Shown here: in pieces, positions 26,537 through 34,121 of the stretch | Position numbering within the stretch: position 1 is the stretch's first letter | How the letters are laid out: each line of letters starts with the position of its first letter | Assembly (NCBI GenBank): GCA_963524205.1 | Contig: CAURED010000011.1 | Location: 1 to 64,000 of the forward strand | Source of the DNA: Aminipila sp963524205 | GTDB lineage: Bacteria; Bacillota; Clostridia; Peptostreptococcales; Anaerovoracaceae | Reading direction: 5' to 3' | Length of the DNA stretch: 64,000 nt | Made by a program: the position numbers and the translations under genes | The notes under the pieces: generated by a model | Databases searched by the model: none | What the model saw: only the letters and a program-made list of their open reading frames with translations | Told to the model about the DNA's origin: nothing

Positions 26537-27844
26537 TTACTGTACCTCTTTAAATGCTTCTTCTAAATCCTCAATTATGTCATCAATATTCTCTGTTCCT
26601 ATTGAGAGACGAATTGTATTAGGTTTAATTCCTGAACCAAGAAGTTCTTCTTCTGTCATCTGAGAATGAGTTGTTGATGCTGGATGTATAACAAGTGACT
26701 TAACATCTGCAACATTTGCTAGGAGTGAGAATAATTCAAGCTGATTGATAAAGTCTTTAGCCTTTTGTGCATCACCCTTAATCTCAAATGTAAAAATAGA
26801 CCCGCCCCCATTCGGAAAATACTTTGCATATAGTGCTTTCTGCTCTACATCATCTGTCACTGAGGGGTGATGAATCTTCTCTACCTGTGGATGATTATTA
26901 AGATATTCTGCAACCTTCAATGCATTTTCAACGTGTCTCTCAACTCTTAATGACAAGGTTTCAAGTCCCTGAAGGAAGAAAAATGCATGGAATGGTGAAA
27001 GTGTTGCACCTGTATCTCTTAAAAGGATAGCACGAATTTTTGTAATATACGCAGCAGCACCAACTGCTTTTGTAAAGCTGATTCCATGATAGCTTGGGTT
27101 TGGCTCTGTAAGTGAAGCAAATTTTCCGCTTGCTTCCCAGTCAAACTTACCGCTGTCAATAATCACGCCACCAATGGTTGTGCCATGTCCGCCAATGAAT
27201 TTTGTTGCTGAATGAACAACAATATCAGCACCGTATTCAATAGGTCTAACAAGATAAGGTGTTGCAAATGTATTATCTACAACCAGTGGAATCTGATATG
27301 CATGTGCAATATTGGCAATCTTTTCAATGTCCACAACATCTGAATTTGGGTTACCAAGTGTTTCAATTAATATTGCTTTTGTGTTGTTTCGAATTGCTTT
27401 TTCAACTTCATCGTAATTAAATATGTCAACAAATGTTGTTGTAACACCCAATGTTGGGAATGTATGCTCTAAGAAATTGAAGGTTCCACCATAGATGTTC
27501 TTTGCAGCTACAATATGGTCACCTACCTGCGCAAGGTTCTCCAGTGCATAGGTGATAGCTGCTGCTCCTGATGCAACAGCAAGGGCTGCAATACCACCTT
27601 CCAATGCTGCAATTCTCTGTTCAAAAACGTCTTGAGTAGGGTTAGTAAGTCTTCCATAAATGTTTCCTGCATCCGTAAGTGCAAATCTTGCTGCTGCATG
27701 GTCACTGTTATGAAAAACATAGGAAGATGTCTGGTAAATTGGAACTGCTCTTGCATCCGTAACTGAATCAGCTTGTTCTTGTCCTACATGTAATTGTAAT
27801 GTCTCAAATTTAAAATTTCTTTTTTCTCTTGTTATTTTACTCAT
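26537..27844 (-). CDS. metY: O-acetylhomoserine sulfhydrylase (MetY type)
   Basis: 435-residue PLP enzyme of the Cys/Met-metabolism family. It condenses O-acetylhomoserine with sulfide (or methanethiol) to homocysteine (or methionine) in the cytoplasm. PLP lysine is Lys215 in HSATKFIGGHG; substrate and cofactor motifs YGRLTNPT (63-70) and ETLGNPNSDV (161-170) are intact, and the length of about 430 separates it from the shorter MetB/MetC. It has its own promoter at 28032-28061 with the same dyad as metN, so it is probably co-regulated with methionine import. Confidence 0.93.
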   Translation of the reverse strand: MSKITREKRNFKFETLQLHVGQEQADSVTDARAVPIYQTSSYVFHNSDHAAARFALTDAGNIYGRLTNPTQDVFEQRIAALEGGIAALAVASGAAAITYALENLAQVGDHIVAAKNIYGGTFNFLEHTFPTLGVTTTFVDIFNYDEVEKAIRNNTKAILIETLGNPNSDVVDIEKIANIAHAYQIPLVVDNTFATPYLVRPIEYGADIVVHSATKFIGGHGTTIGGVIIDSGKFDWEASGKFASLTEPNPSYHGISFTKAVGAAAYITKIRAILLRDTGATLSPFHAFFFLQGLETLSLRVERHVENALKVAEYLNNHPQVEKIHHPSVTDDVEQKALYAKYFPNGGGSIFTFEIKGDAQKAKDFINQLELFSLLANVADVKSLVIHPASTTHSQMTEEELLGSGIKPNTIRLSIGTENIDDIIEDLEEAFKEVQ

Positions 27845-28031
27845 AATATTACCTCACTTTTTTACTATATTTATATAGGGAATTACATTTATTCATTATT
27901 CATCATTCATTATTTACTGTTTTTTAGGTAACACATTGGTTTTTCTTCAATTACAATATGTCCCCCATTTATTTTAACTAACATAGCTTTGCCTTCAACT
28001 TGGCTACAACGCCCTTTCTGAATATGCTTAA

Positions 28032-28104
28032 ATTATATCTAATGTAATTCAAAAGTGTTAATACTTATAACATACATCCTGTTATAGGTTGAACTTATAC
28101 CACG
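28032..28104 (-). promoter_or_regulatory. Putative LysR-type regulated promoter of metY
   Basis: Minus-strand TTAACA (28061-28056), 18-bp spacer, TATAAT (28037-28032). Upstream is the dyad TATAGGTTGAACTTATA (28083-28099 as read on plus). Spacing and hexamers match the metN promoter at 35429-35501, and the 50-bp block from 28055 is alignable with 35452-35501. The dyad overlaps nothing coding here. Downstream to the metY start no terminator is seen. Confidence 0.65.
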
Positions 28105-28123
28105 ATTTAAAGTCTCCATCTGA

Positions 28124-29035
28124 TTAGTCATATAATCCTGCACTGAAATATCGGTCACCTCTGTCTGGCAATACGACTACAATATTTCCCTTATCAATCT
28201 TCTCTGCCAGCTTCAATGCCGCTGACATTGATGCTCCTGAAGATGAACCTGCAAAAATACCTTCAGCTGTAGTAAGTTTTCTTGCTGTATTAAATGCCTC
28301 TTCATCATTCACCTTAATTACATCATCAACAAGCTTCATGTCCATTGTCTCAGGAATAAAATCATTTCCAATTCCCTCAATATTATAGTCTCCATGTTCA
28401 CCGCCACCTATTGTTGAACCAACAGGATCTGCCAGAATCCCCTTAATTTTAGGATTTTTTTCTTTTAGATATTTTAATATACCATTATATGTGCCACCAC
28501 TGCCTGCTCCAAGCACTACATAATCAATGTTACCTTCAAGAGCATTATATATTTCTGGTCCCGTTGTTTCATAATGTGCCAGAGGATTACTCATATTCTT
28601 AAACTGCTCAAGCGAAATAGAATTAGAAATCTGGGCTTTAAGCTCTTCTGCCTTTTCAACAGCACCTAACATTCCTTTTTCTCTTGGTGTATTTACAATC
28701 TCTGCTCCAAGTGCTTTCATAAGCTTCTGCTTTTCAATGGAGAATTTTGTGGGGACAACAAAAATAATTTTATACCCTTTATTCAATGCTGCAACTGCAA
28801 TTCCAAGCCCTGTATTTCCAGCGGTTGCTTCTACAATTGTATATCCTTTCTTCAAACGTCCCGATTCTTCAGCATCCTTAATCATATATTTTCCAATTCT
28901 GTCTTTAACACTTCCCCCTGGATTAAAGAGTTCCAACTTAGCAAATATGTTTACATTTTTTTTTACGTTAATATAATTTAACTTAACAAGTGGTGTATTG
29001 CCTATAAGTTCCTGCATAGATTCATAATACTTCAT
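28124..29035 (-). CDS. cysK: Cysteine synthase family PLP enzyme (CysK or MccA type)
   Basis: 303-residue beta-family PLP enzyme. Lys44 in NPGGSVKDR binds PLP, with the substrate loop EATAGNTG (69-76) and phosphate loop GAGSGGT near 178. It should make cysteine from O-acetylserine and sulfide. The EGIGNDFIPETMD segment near 221 is also found in MccA, which forms cystathionine from homocysteine, so that reverse-transsulfuration role is possible. Expression appears gated by the Cys-codon leader and terminator at 29074-29263. AAGGAG precedes the ATG. Confidence 0.88.
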   Translation of the reverse strand: MKYYESMQELIGNTPLVKLNYINVKKNVNIFAKLELFNPGGSVKDRIGKYMIKDAEESGRLKKGYTIVEATAGNTGLGIAVAALNKGYKIIFVVPTKFSIEKQKLMKALGAEIVNTPREKGMLGAVEKAEELKAQISNSISLEQFKNMSNPLAHYETTGPEIYNALEGNIDYVVLGAGSGGTYNGILKYLKEKNPKIKGILADPVGSTIGGGEHGDYNIEGIGNDFIPETMDMKLVDDVIKVNDEEAFNTARKLTTAEGIFAGSSSGASMSAALKLAEKIDKGNIVVVLPDRGDRYFSAGLYD

Positions 29036-29073
29036 TTTAATTTTCTCCTTTATGACGTTATATCTTTATGCAC

Positions 29074-29104
29074 AAAAAAACCTGCTTTCGATTGCGAAAG
29101 CAGG
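29074..29104 (-). terminator. Attenuator terminator between the Cys-codon leader and cysK
   Basis: Perfect 10-bp stem CCTGCTTTCG/CGAAAGCAGG (29104-29095 with 29090-29081), four-base loop, then seven T residues (29080-29074) on the minus strand. It lies 25 bases after the leader stop and about 40 before the cysK start, where a plain gene-end terminator would cut the leader from its operon. Confidence 0.88.
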
Positions 29105-29128
29105 TTCATATTATGTGTCTAACCAATT

Positions 29129-29263
29129 TTATTTAATGGGAACTGTATTGCTGTTATTTAAACATGTTAAACACATATATTTATTATGAAGGTCAACTTT
29201 CTGAATCAACTTTATGTTATTAAGTACTTCACAACAGCAACAACAATTCCAAAGTTTTTTCAT
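29129..29263 (-). CDS. Cysteine-codon leader peptide upstream of cysK
   Basis: 44-codon ORF missed by usual length cut-offs. It starts MKKLWNCCCCCEV: residues 7-11 are five consecutive Cys codons (TGT, TGT, TGC, TGT, TGT), and a CLTC pair follows at 31-34. The ribosome site AAGGAGG is excellent, seven to eight bases before ATG 29263. It is followed by a perfect intrinsic terminator and then cysK. This is the layout of a ribosome-stalling attenuator sensing Cys-tRNA(Cys). No antiterminator pairing is evident, so the exact mechanism is open. The peptide itself could alternatively bind a metal. Confidence 0.8.
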   Translation of the reverse strand: MKKLWNCCCCCEVLNNIKLIQKVDLHNKYMCLTCLNNSNTVPIK

Positions 29264-29293
29264 TCTGTTTTCCTCCTTCTTATTTTCATATAT

Positions 29294-29346
29294 TTCCTAT
29301 CTGATTGGTATGTTATTATACTATACTGATGTTATTAGATTGTCAA
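29294..29346 (-). promoter_or_regulatory. Promoter of the cysK leader with a CymR-like box
   Basis: Minus-strand TTGACA (29346-29341), 17-bp spacer, TAGTAT (29323-29318). Just after the -10, positions 29294-29310 hold the imperfect dyad TTCCTAT-CTG-ATTGGTA, similar in form to boxes of the cysteine repressor CymR. The assignment is from memory of the motif and should be treated as tentative. Confidence 0.55.
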
Positions 29347-29373
29347 TATATATCTTTTTATTTTTAATAAAAA

Positions 29374-30540
29374 CTATCTTTTGGCTGCCTTTATATGTAT
29401 TTCAGATAAATTCTGAAGTGCAAGTTGCAAGGTTTCATCTCTCTTTGCAAAATGTAATCTAATAAGATGATTTACATCTTCTTTAAAAAAGGTTGAACCA
29501 GGTACTGCTCCAACCTTTACTTCTTTTGCAAGCCATTCACAAAATTCAAGATCATTTTTACAGCTAAACTGGCTTACATCTACCATTACATAGTAAGCTC
29601 CTTGAGGTGTAATATACTTGAGTCCGATGTCATCAAGCCCCTTCAGAAACAAATTACGCATATGCATATAATGATTCTGCAATTCTTTGTAATAGTTATC
29701 CCCAAAATCAAGACCCACAACAGCTGCCTCCATCAAAGGTGCCGCTGCCCCTACTGTAAGAAAGTCATGCACCTTCTTAACACGGTCAATGATTCTCTCA
29801 GGCGCAATAACATAACCCAAACGCCATCCTGTAATGGAATAGGTTTTGGACAATGAACTACAAGTTATTGTACGTTTTCTCATGCCAGGAAGAGTTGCCA
29901 TATAGATGTGCTCATAAGGGGTATACACAATATGTTCATACACTTCATCCGTAATTACATATGCATCATACTTAATAGCAAGATCTGCAATAATTTGTAA
30001 TTCTTCTCGAGTAAAAACCTTGCCGCATGGATTAGATGGATTACATAGAATCAATGCCTTTGCTCCTTGCTTGAAGGCAGCTTCCAAAACATTGGTATCA
30101 AAATTGAATTCAGGTGGTATCAATGGTACATATAGAGGCTCTGCCCCACTAAGAATGGTATCCGCCCCATAATTTTCGTAAAATGGTGAAAAGATAATCA
30201 CCTTATCTCCAGGATTAGTAGTTGCCATCATAGCTGCCATCATGGCTTCTGTACTTCCACAGGTAACTACAATTTCTGTATCAGGATTTATTTTCATTCC
30301 TGAGAAATACTCCTGCTTATGGGATAATGCTTCTCTAAAATTCTGTGCTCCCCATGTGGTGGCATACTGGTGGGGCCCCTCCGTTGATACTTCAGCTAAC
30401 CTTGTAAGTATTTTTTTGGGAGGATCAAAATCCGGAAATCCTTGCGAAAGATTTACTGCTCCATATTTATCTGAAATTCTTGTCATTCTTCTAATCACCG
30501 AGTCTGTAAAAGCCGATGTTCTATTACTCAATTCCTGCAT
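29374..30540 (-). CDS. Class I/II PLP aminotransferase (kynurenine/methionine aminotransferase-like)
   Basis: 388-residue fold-type I aminotransferase. The opening NLSQGFPDFDPP, the NPSNPCG loop near 165, DEVYEH near 200 and the PLP lysine in SSLSKTYSITGWRLGY near 232-236 place it with glutamine transaminase K, kynurenine and methionine aminotransferases. Last gene of the metN operon, 10 bases after the OCD-family gene. Start is ATG 30540 with AGGAGG; an upstream in-frame start at 30597 lies inside the previous gene and has no site. Likely substrates are methionine, cystathionine or aromatic amino acids. Confidence 0.85.
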   Translation of the reverse strand: MQELSNRTSAFTDSVIRRMTRISDKYGAVNLSQGFPDFDPPKKILTRLAEVSTEGPHQYATTWGAQNFREALSHKQEYFSGMKINPDTEIVVTCGSTEAMMAAMMATTNPGDKVIIFSPFYENYGADTILSGAEPLYVPLIPPEFNFDTNVLEAAFKQGAKALILCNPSNPCGKVFTREELQIIADLAIKYDAYVITDEVYEHIVYTPYEHIYMATLPGMRKRTITCSSLSKTYSITGWRLGYVIAPERIIDRVKKVHDFLTVGAAAPLMEAAVVGLDFGDNYYKELQNHYMHMRNLFLKGLDDIGLKYITPQGAYYVMVDVSQFSCKNDLEFCEWLAKEVKVGAVPGSTFFKEDVNHLIRLHFAKRDETLQLALQNLSEIHIKAAKR

Positions 30541-30550
30541 ATTTTTCCTC

Positions 30551-31600
30551 CTATAGCGGAAGTTTTCTGCCGATACCGTTTTCCAAGGCTTTATCAAACA
30601 AACTTCTCACTACATACATATCTTCTACTGCCATTCCAACGTTATTACATACTATCAATTCATCTTTATTTTCTCTGCCTTTTTTGCTATCTCCAACGAC
30701 TTCCCCAGTTTCAGCATATATATCAGGCAAACCATCGGGATAATATCCATACCCCTTAAAAAGCTCATGTTGCTCTATACTGTCGACTAAATATTTATCC
30801 GCTCTCTTTAGGGTTTTATCTTCATATAATGAATGACAATCACATAGCAAAATGGTTTTACCACCTTCTACCCACTCATCCTTTATCTTTGGCTCAGGCT
30901 GCTCTGTAATAACAGTTGCTGATGCAATCACTTCTGAATTTCTAACTAAGTCTTCTAAGGAGGATGCTTTAATAATCTTTGCTTTTAACCCAGGCTGCAA
31001 ATCTTTAATCAAATTATCTACTGCTTCTTCAAATATATCATAAACATATATTTCTTTTAAATTAGGCAATACTTTTTCAATATTCTTAACATGTTGTCTT
31101 CCCTCTACGCCACTGCCTATCATTCCAAAAATTTCGGAATTAGTATTAGCCAATTTTTTGATAGAAGCATAGGTGACAGCTGCTGTTCTTATTTCTGTCA
31201 CATAAATACAATCTAAAATTGCAATTGGTATTCCTGATAAGTGATCATTAAAAATAATCAATCCTTCTGCTTGTGGATATCCATATTTTTTGCTATTTTC
31301 AGGATAGCAAGAGCCCCATTTAATACCCGCAGCAAATGCTTCCGGCGCATATGCAGGCATGGCATGGTAAAAGGTCTCATGCAATGGATGAATACCTATT
31401 TTAGCAGGCATATCTACATTTTTCTTGCTATATGCCACCAAGGCTTTCTCGGTTAAATCCAATATTTCTTCAGGGGTAATCTGAATATTTCTGACATCCT
31501 CCTGGGTTAAATAAAGAAGTTCTTTACCTATTGTAAGTTTTTTATTTACCCATTCTCTATATTTTTCTGCTTCTGGATACAATTCTTTGCTCAATTTCAT
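30551..31600 (-). CDS. Ornithine cyclodeaminase/mu-crystallin family protein (met operon)
   Basis: 349-residue NAD(P)-binding protein. Central Rossmann motif GMIGSGVEGRQH near 159-170; the EIRTAAVT segment near 137 is the family phosphate-binding region. Members act as ornithine cyclodeaminase, alanine or lysine dehydrogenases, or ketimine reductases. It sits between metQ (3 bases) and an aminotransferase (10 bases). A ketimine reductase acting after a transaminase on a sulfur amino acid is one reading; opine-type chemistry is another. A second OCD protein with a different aminotransferase is at 39793-40818. Confidence 0.8.
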   Translation of the reverse strand: MKLSKELYPEAEKYREWVNKKLTIGKELLYLTQEDVRNIQITPEEILDLTEKALVAYSKKNVDMPAKIGIHPLHETFYHAMPAYAPEAFAAGIKWGSCYPENSKKYGYPQAEGLIIFNDHLSGIPIAILDCIYVTEIRTAAVTYASIKKLANTNSEIFGMIGSGVEGRQHVKNIEKVLPNLKEIYVYDIFEEAVDNLIKDLQPGLKAKIIKASSLEDLVRNSEVIASATVITEQPEPKIKDEWVEGGKTILLCDCHSLYEDKTLKRADKYLVDSIEQHELFKGYGYYPDGLPDIYAETGEVVGDSKKGRENKDELIVCNNVGMAVEDMYVVRSLFDKALENGIGRKLPL

Positions 31601-31603
31601 AGT

Positions 31604-32437
31604 CTATTCCTCCCATGCTGCTAGATAAGATCCTTTAAAGGTTGTAGCATAAACTTCTTTTACAGCATCTGACTGATATGCATCAACTATTTTCTTGTAA
31701 ATTTCATTATCTTTATCTGCTGTTCTTGCAGCAATTAGATTCACATAGGTCTTTCCTGAATAGAATGTTACATTATCTTGAAAAATGGAATCTTCAGCTG
31801 GATTTAGTCCATTGTCAAGTGCATAATTACAATTGATTACAGCTACTGCAACATCTGGAAGTAAAGAATATACATTTGCCGCATCTGCCTCTACTAGTTC
31901 CAGATTAAGAGGATTTTCTGTAATATCCGATACTTCAGGACTGTCACCTGCACTTTTATCTAATTTGATTAATCCTGCAGCTTCCAGAATTTTTAATGCT
32001 CTTCCTTCATTGGTTGCGTCATTAGGTACTGCAATCTTAGAATCTTTTTCAATTTCACTCACATTTGAAACTTTCTTTGAATAGATGTTCATAGCAGAAA
32101 TAAACGTACCACCAATAGAAGTTATTTTGTAACCGTTATTCTTAATTTCATCGTTTAAATATGCATAATGTTGAAATGCATTCAAATCAATCTCACCACT
32201 ATCAAGCGCCTGGTTTGGAGTTGTATAGTCAGTAAAACTTACAAGCTCTATTTTAATCCCCTCTTTTCCAAGTTCTTCAATAACTGGATCCCACATTTCA
32301 TTTGCTTCCCCTACTACACCAACCTTAACCACCTTTTCATCACTATCGCCACTTTTATCATTTTTGTTTCCACATGCTGTTGATACAAATGTTAAGGCTA
32401 TCACCAAAACAAGTGCTAAAATTGTTCTTTTTTTCAT
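31604..32437 (-). CDS. metQ: Methionine-binding lipoprotein, MetQ/NlpA family
   Basis: 277-residue substrate-binding lipoprotein. Signal peptide MKKRTILALVLVIALTFVST with lipobox STAC gives a lipid-anchored Cys near residue 22. The body matches NlpA/MetQ (YLNDEIKN near 120 and NAFQHYAYL near 113). It delivers methionine (or another sulfur amino acid) to MetI-MetN outside the membrane. ATG 32437 with AAAGGAG upstream is chosen; an in-frame start further upstream would destroy the signal peptide. Confidence 0.9.
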   Translation of the reverse strand: MKKRTILALVLVIALTFVSTACGNKNDKSGDSDEKVVKVGVVGEANEMWDPVIEELGKEGIKIELVSFTDYTTPNQALDSGEIDLNAFQHYAYLNDEIKNNGYKITSIGGTFISAMNIYSKKVSNVSEIEKDSKIAVPNDATNEGRALKILEAAGLIKLDKSAGDSPEVSDITENPLNLELVEADAANVYSLLPDVAVAVINCNYALDNGLNPAEDSIFQDNVTFYSGKTYVNLIAARTADKDNEIYKKIVDAYQSDAVKEVYATTFKGSYLAAWEE

Positions 32438-32465
32438 CTTTATAATCTCCTTTAATATTAATATT

Positions 32466-33425
32466 TTATAAGTTACGTGCAAGTTCATAATTTTCTCGCA
32501 TAATCTTACATGACACATCAAACTTTTCTCTTTCTTCTCTGGTCATATTAAGTTCTATAATCTCTTCCACGCCATTTATTCCAAGGACTGATGGAACGGA
32601 TGCATAAACATCATGCTGCCCATACTCTCCATCTAACAATACTGAAATAGGGAGAACTCGTTTTTCATCTGCAAATATTGCCCGTGTTACTTCCGCAATA
32701 GCTGCCCCTATTCCAAATTCCGTTGAGCCTTTACCTCCAAGGATGTACCAGCCTCCCGCTTTCCCTTCCTCAGCAATTACGCTCAAATTAAGTTTTCCAT
32801 ACTTATCTGGCTTTTCCTTAATCAATTCCAGTATCGGTTTTCCTGCAATGGTTACGGTTGACCATGCAACCATCTGACTTTCACCATGTTCACCTAATGC
32901 ATATGCATATACAGACTTCTGATCCATTCCTATTTCCTGCGCAATAGCTCTTCTAAGTCTTGCTGAATCTAACGTGGTGCTTGTAGAAATAATTTTTTCT
33001 TTTGGGTATCCTAATTGGCTCTGCACATAATGTGCCACAACATCTGCGGGGTTTGATATACTTACTATGATTCCTTGGAATCCTGATGATTTAATTCCTT
33101 CAATTACGTCCTTCAGTATCTCAACTGTCTGTCCCAGAGTATCCATTCGGGTCTGTCCTTTACTCATATCTGGAAGTGGGCCAGCTGCGATTATTAACAA
33201 ATCCGCATCAGCGGCATCCTTATAATCTCCTGCCGTAACCAGCACACGATGTGGAAGATATACTGTAGCATCAAATATATCTAATGCCTGGGCTTTAGCT
33301 TTCTTTTTATCCACATCGATATATACGATCTGTTCTGCCAGCCCTTGTGATGCTAATGCATATCCGGCGTGTGATCCTACATGCCCTGCTCCAACAATAA
33401 CTACTTTTCTGGGTTCTAATGCCAT
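32466..33425 (-). CDS. Lactate/malate dehydrogenase-like 2-hydroxyacid dehydrogenase inside the met operon
   Basis: 319-residue NAD-dependent enzyme. Nucleotide loop GAGHVGS (12-18), Asp of YIDVD (35-39), catalytic Arg in QTR (91-93), SNPAD near 124-128 and catalytic His180 in LGEHGES. The substrate-specificity loop reads GPLPDMSKGQTR instead of the lactate form GANQKPGETR and is longer, so a bulkier keto acid is expected. It lies between metI and metQ, an odd site for a fermentative LDH. Together with the aminotransferase it could interconvert methionine, its keto acid and 2-hydroxy-4-methylthiobutanoate. That role is inferred from context only. Confidence 0.82.
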   Translation of the reverse strand: MALEPRKVVIVGAGHVGSHAGYALASQGLAEQIVYIDVDKKKAKAQALDIFDATVYLPHRVLVTAGDYKDAADADLLIIAAGPLPDMSKGQTRMDTLGQTVEILKDVIEGIKSSGFQGIIVSISNPADVVAHYVQSQLGYPKEKIISTSTTLDSARLRRAIAQEIGMDQKSVYAYALGEHGESQMVAWSTVTIAGKPILELIKEKPDKYGKLNLSVIAEEGKAGGWYILGGKGSTEFGIGAAIAEVTRAIFADEKRVLPISVLLDGEYGQHDVYASVPSVLGINGVEEIIELNMTREEREKFDVSCKIMRENYELARNL

Positions 33426-33440
33426 AATTTTTCCTCCTTC

Positions 33441-34121
33441 CTAATGTGTACATTTCTTTGCAATTATGTTTCCACCAAGCTGTATAGCACTAACTAACAC
33501 AACCAATACTAAAACCGAAGCATAGGTTACATCTGTCTGATTTCTTTGGTAACCAAACCTTATGGCAAAATCTCCAAGTCCTCCGGCTCCAACTGCACCA
33601 GCCATAGCCGTTAGTCCAATTAAACTTATGGCGGTAATTGTAGTAGCTCTGACTATCCCTGGAATACTTTCTTTCAAATAAACGCTAATAATTATCTTTA
33701 ATGGTCCGTCACCCATGGATTGGGCGGCTTCAAGTAAACCTTGATTCAATTCTGCCAGTGCTGATTCAATCTGTCTTGCGAAAAATGGAACGGTTCCAAA
33801 TATCAGTGGAACAATTGCGCCCTCAACGCCTATTGCCGTTCCTGCGATCAGCCTTGTGAGAGGAATTAATCCCGCTAATAAGATGATGAACGGGATTGAT
33901 CTGAAAAAGTTAATTACCTTATCAAGAATTTGAAAAACCATTTGATTTTGTAGTATCCCTTCTTTTTTTGTAACGGTCAATAAAATCCCCAGAACAAGGC
34001 CAATAACAAAGGATATCCATCCCGATCTTACAACCATTTGTACCGTTTCTTCTATACTTTCATAAAAATCAGGAAGTTTTGTAATGACATTAGGAAAATA
34101 TGTATTAAGAAGCTCTTGCAT
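33441..34121 (-). CDS. metI: Methionine ABC transporter permease MetI
   Basis: 226-residue membrane protein with five predicted helices and the permease coupling loop EAAQSMGDGPLKIIISVYLKE near 133. It overlaps the end of metN by 17 bp. Forms the channel with itself as a dimer, driven by MetN. Confidence 0.92.
   Translation of the reverse strand: MQELLNTYFPNVITKLPDFYESIEETVQMVVRSGWISFVIGLVLGILLTVTKKEGILQNQMVFQILDKVINFFRSIPFIILLAGLIPLTRLIAGTAIGVEGAIVPLIFGTVPFFARQIESALAELNQGLLEAAQSMGDGPLKIIISVYLKESIPGIVRATTITAISLIGLTAMAGAVGAGGLGDFAIRFGYQRNQTDVTYASVLVLVVLVSAIQLGGNIIAKKCTH

Noticed and set aside
27889..27917. ATTCATT repeats upstream of metY
   Set aside because: Low-complexity run of about 28 bases with no regular period or partner elsewhere; not a CRISPR or regulatory array.
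32466..33425. Ordinary fermentative lactate dehydrogenase
   Set aside because: Catalytic residues are present but the specificity loop is longer and different, and the gene sits inside the methionine operon.
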